Origin: DALYJJ01 sp033763935
GTDB taxonomy: Bacteria > Acidobacteriota > Terriglobia > Bryobacterales > Bryobacteraceae
DNA: 64,000 bases
Assembly: GCA_033763935.1 (NCBI GenBank)
Contig: JANRJO010000052.1
Span: forward strand, 45,129-109,128
Direction: 5' to 3'
Of the stretch, positions 61,794 to 64,000 are shown piece after piece. The notes beneath the pieces are model-generated. The model searched no databases. It had not been told where the DNA came from and saw nothing but the letters and a program-made list of their open reading frames with translations. Within the stretch, counting starts at the first letter, position 1, and each line of letters begins with the position of its first letter. The translations under genes were made by a program, and so were the position numbers.

Positions 61794-64000
61794 GTGGCTA
61801 ATCTGAATTCCAAACCCGAAATCATGAGTCCCGCCGGCTACTGGCCCCAACTCCACGCCGCCATCGACTCCGGCGCCGACTCCGTCTACTTCGGCCTCAA
61901 ACACTTCACCGCCCGCGCCAAAGTCGGCTTCTCCCTAGAAGAACTCCCCGAAGTCATGCGCACCCTCCACCGCCGCGGCGTCAAAGGCTTCGTCACCTTC
62001 AACACCCTCATCTTCGACCACGAACTCGAAGAAGCCATCCGCACCGTCGCCAAGATCGCCGAAGCCGGAGCCGACGCCCTCATCGTCCAGGACTTCGGCA
62101 TGCTCCGCCTCATCCACAACCTCGCCCCCGCCCTCGAACTCCACGCCAGCACCCAGATGAGCATCACCGACGCCCAAGGCGTGCGCCTCGCCGCCCGCGC
62201 CGGAGCCCGCCGCGTCACCCTCGCCCGCGAACTCTCTCTTGAAGAAATAGCCGCCATCCGCCGCGACACCGAAACAGAACTCGAGATCTTCGTGCACGGC
62301 GCACTCTGCGTCGCCTACTCCGGCCAGTGCTTCTCCTCGGAAGCCTGGGGCGGCCGCAGCGCCAATCGCGGTCAGTGCGCCCAGGCCTGCCGTCTGCCTT
62401 ACGAACTCATCGTCGACGGCGAGCAGCGCCCACTCGGCGACGCCCGATACCTCCTCTCCCCCGGCGACCTCTACGCTCTCCACCACATCCCGCAAATCGT
62501 CGAAACCGGCATCGCCGCCCTCAAAATCGAAGGCCGCTACAAGGACGCCGACTACGTCGCCCTCGCCACCCGCGCCTACCGCCAGGCCGTCGACGAGGCC
62601 TTCGCCGGCCGCCCCGTCTCCATCACTCCCAAAGAAGAACTGCGCCTCGAACAGGTCTACTCGCGCGGCCTCGGCCCCCACTTCGTCACCGGCACCAACC
62701 ATCAAACCGTCGTCAACGGCCGCGCCCCCCGCCACCGCGGCGTCCTCATGGGCCGCGTCGCCAAAGTCCTCTCCGCTGCCCTGGTGATCGAGACCTTCGA
62801 CGCCCACAGCCTCGCCCCCCTCAAACCTGGCGATGGCGTCGTCCTCGACGCCGCCGGCTGGCGCAGCCCCGAAGAGCCCGAAGAAGGCGGCCGCGTCTAC
62901 CAAATCGACGAAATCGCTCCCCGCCGCGTCGAACTTCGCTTCGGCAACCGCGAAGTCAACTTCTCCCGCGTCCGCCCCGGCGACCTCCTCTGGCGCACCC
63001 ACGACCCCGATCTCGATAAAGCCGTCAAAGCCATCGAGCCGCGCCGCCAACCCGTCGACATCCACGTCCGCGCCGCCGTCGGTCAGCCCCTCACCGCCAC
63101 ATGGTCCGGTCCCCGCGGCGTCTCCGTCACCGTGCACTCGCCCGAACCCCTCGTCCCCGCCCAGCACCGCGGCGCGGACGAAGCCCACCTCCGCGAACAG
63201 TTCGCACGCCTCGGCAACACACCCTTCGAACTGCGTAAGCTCGAACTCCACACCGAAGGCCGCCCCTTCGCCCCCGCGTCTCTTCTGAACGCCCTCCGCC
63301 GCGAAGCCGTCGAGCAACTCCTCGCCAAGCTCGCCGAGCCACCCGCCCCCGCGCTCCGCGACCCGGCCGCAGTCCTCGCCGCCGCACGCCCTCGCGCCCA
63401 CGGCCTGACCGCCAACGAGACAGAAGCCGTCCACCTCCTGGTCCGCTCCCCAGAGCAACTCGACGCCGCCCTCCAACTCTCCCCGTCAACCATCACCCTC
63501 GACTACCTCGACCTCTACGGCCTCAAGCCCTCCGTCGAGCGCGTCCGCGACGCCGCCATCGCAGTCCGCGTCGCCGCCCCCCGCATCATCAAGCCCGGCG
63601 AAGAGCGCGTCGTGGACTTCCTGCGCCGCCTCGATTGCCCTGTCCTCGTCCGCTCCACCGGCTTGATCGAAATGCTCCGTCCCGCCGGCCAGCCCCTCTT
63701 CGGCGACTTCAGCCTCAACACGGCGAATGCCGTCACCGGCGCCCTCTACCTCGAAATGGGCCTCGAACGCCTGACCCCCACCCACGACCTCAACGCCGAA
63801 CAAATCGCCGCCCTCGCCGAAGAACTCGGCCCCGCCCGCATTGAGGCCATCGCCTACCAGCACCTCCCCGTCTTCCACACCGAGCACTGCGTCTTCTGCC
63901 GCTTCCTCTCAACCGGGACCACCTACAAGGATTGCGGCCGCCCCTGCGAACAACACCGCGTCGCACTCAAGGACGCCCAGGGCAGGGAACACCCCGTCCT
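61794..64000 (+). CDS. U32-family protein, RlhA-like (partial, runs off window)
   Basis: Open from GTG 61794-61796 to the window end (over 735 residues). This start keeps KPEIMSPAGYWPQLHAAIDS, the N-terminus of U32 proteins; the ATG at 61824 would cut it. Family motifs: GADSVYFGLKHFTARAK, HASTQMSITD, and the Fe-S/prephenate cysteines in FVHGALCVAYSGQCFSS, GGRSANRGQCAQACRLPY, then ALKIEGRYKDADYVA. The long C-terminal part resembles DUF3656-containing RlhA (23S rRNA 5-hydroxycytidine synthase) rather than the shorter tRNA enzyme TrhP. A second cysteine cluster, CVFCRF and CGRPC, comes late. Function is inferred from family. Confidence 0.85.
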   Translation, partial: MANLNSKPEIMSPAGYWPQLHAAIDSGADSVYFGLKHFTARAKVGFSLEELPEVMRTLHRRGVKGFVTFNTLIFDHELEEAIRTVAKIAEAGADALIVQDFGMLRLIHNLAPALELHASTQMSITDAQGVRLAARAGARRVTLARELSLEEIAAIRRDTETELEIFVHGALCVAYSGQCFSSEAWGGRSANRGQCAQACRLPYELIVDGEQRPLGDARYLLSPGDLYALHHIPQIVETGIAALKIEGRYKDADYVALATRAYRQAVDEAFAGRPVSITPKEELRLEQVYSRGLGPHFVTGTNHQTVVNGRAPRHRGVLMGRVAKVLSAALVIETFDAHSLAPLKPGDGVVLDAAGWRSPEEPEEGGRVYQIDEIAPRRVELRFGNREVNFSRVRPGDLLWRTHDPDLDKAVKAIEPRRQPVDIHVRAAVGQPLTATWSGPRGVSVTVHSPEPLVPAQHRGADEAHLREQFARLGNTPFELRKLELHTEGRPFAPASLLNALRREAVEQLLAKLAEPPAPALRDPAAVLAAARPRAHGLTANETEAVHLLVRSPEQLDAALQLSPSTITLDYLDLYGLKPSVERVRDAAIAVRVAAPRIIKPGEERVVDFLRRLDCPVLVRSTGLIEMLRPAGQPLFGDFSLNTANAVTGALYLEMGLERLTPTHDLNAEQIAALAEELGPARIEAIAYQHLPVFHTEHCVFCRFLSTGTTYKDCGRPCEQHRVALKDAQGREHPV

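Overview
The window reads as a chromosomal segment of a high-GC Acidobacteriota, most likely Bryobacterales/Solibacteraceae. Three markers support this: a VWFA-related protein of the acidobacterial type, an acidobacterial duplicated-orphan-permease (ADOP) controlled by a PadR regulator, and an ECF sigma factor paired with a serine/threonine kinase. Eukaryote-type kinases and FHA proteins are abundant. I see no rRNA, tRNA, insertion sequence, prophage or CRISPR array. The + strand is strikingly C-rich and G-poor whichever way genes point, so + strand genes favour C-ending codons and - strand genes G-ending codons. A few genes break this pattern (ars operon, kinase at 47.4-50.0 kb).

Layout. 0-2.5 kb: partial GT21 (HpnI-like) glycosyltransferase and thrS (-). 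2.6-8.5 kb: VWFA protein, ECF sigma, Ser/Thr kinase with TPRs and an unknown 203-aa protein (+). 8.4-10.2 kb: two-domain glycosyltransferase (-). 10.3-15.5 kb: DyP peroxidase, PadR plus ADOP permease, ECF sigma plus small zinc anti-sigma (+). 15.5-21.2 kb: AddAB-like helicase-nuclease pair (-). 21.2-23.4 kb: unknown 100-aa protein behind a structured RNA/terminator, then a sigma/anti-sigma/CnrX-like operon (-). 23.7 kb: A-type Fe-S carrier (+). 24.1-24.6 kb: a frameshifted DUF433/DUF5615 toxin-antitoxin relic. 24.6-26.2 kb: BlaI plus an M56 peptidase ending in a TonB domain, with two operators. 26.3-32.1 kb: acyl-CoA dehydrogenase, ETF-quinone oxidoreductase, ETF beta and alpha (-). 32.4-34.6 kb: arsenic operon arsR, DGC-domain protein, acr3, small Cys protein (+). 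34.9-47.4 kb: a PEP-CTERM protein followed by a giant 3981-aa secreted protein made of 17 IPT/TIG-like and 21 Big_5-like Ig domains. 47.4-50.0 kb: kinase with beta-propeller (-). 50.1-53.2 kb: VOC protein, prolyl oligopeptidase, two orphan antitoxin-like genes.

53.2-61.7 kb is the most interesting block: a translationally coupled - strand operon that reproduces the content of the actinobacterial fhaA-fhaB-pstP-rodA-pbpA-pknB cell-wall locus. Here RodA (SEDS) and the class B PBP are one 1105-aa polypeptide, the kinase carries a TPR-like helical region instead of PASTA repeats, the PP2C phosphatase carries a beta-helix beyond its membrane segment, and a 32-aa membrane peptide is inserted between the FHA and phosphatase genes. 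The window ends inside a U32-family gene (RlhA-like, +).

Together the genes show heavy investment in envelope sensing: three ECF sigma modules, three kinases, one phosphatase, two FHA proteins, BlaI/BlaR1, and large secreted surface proteins.
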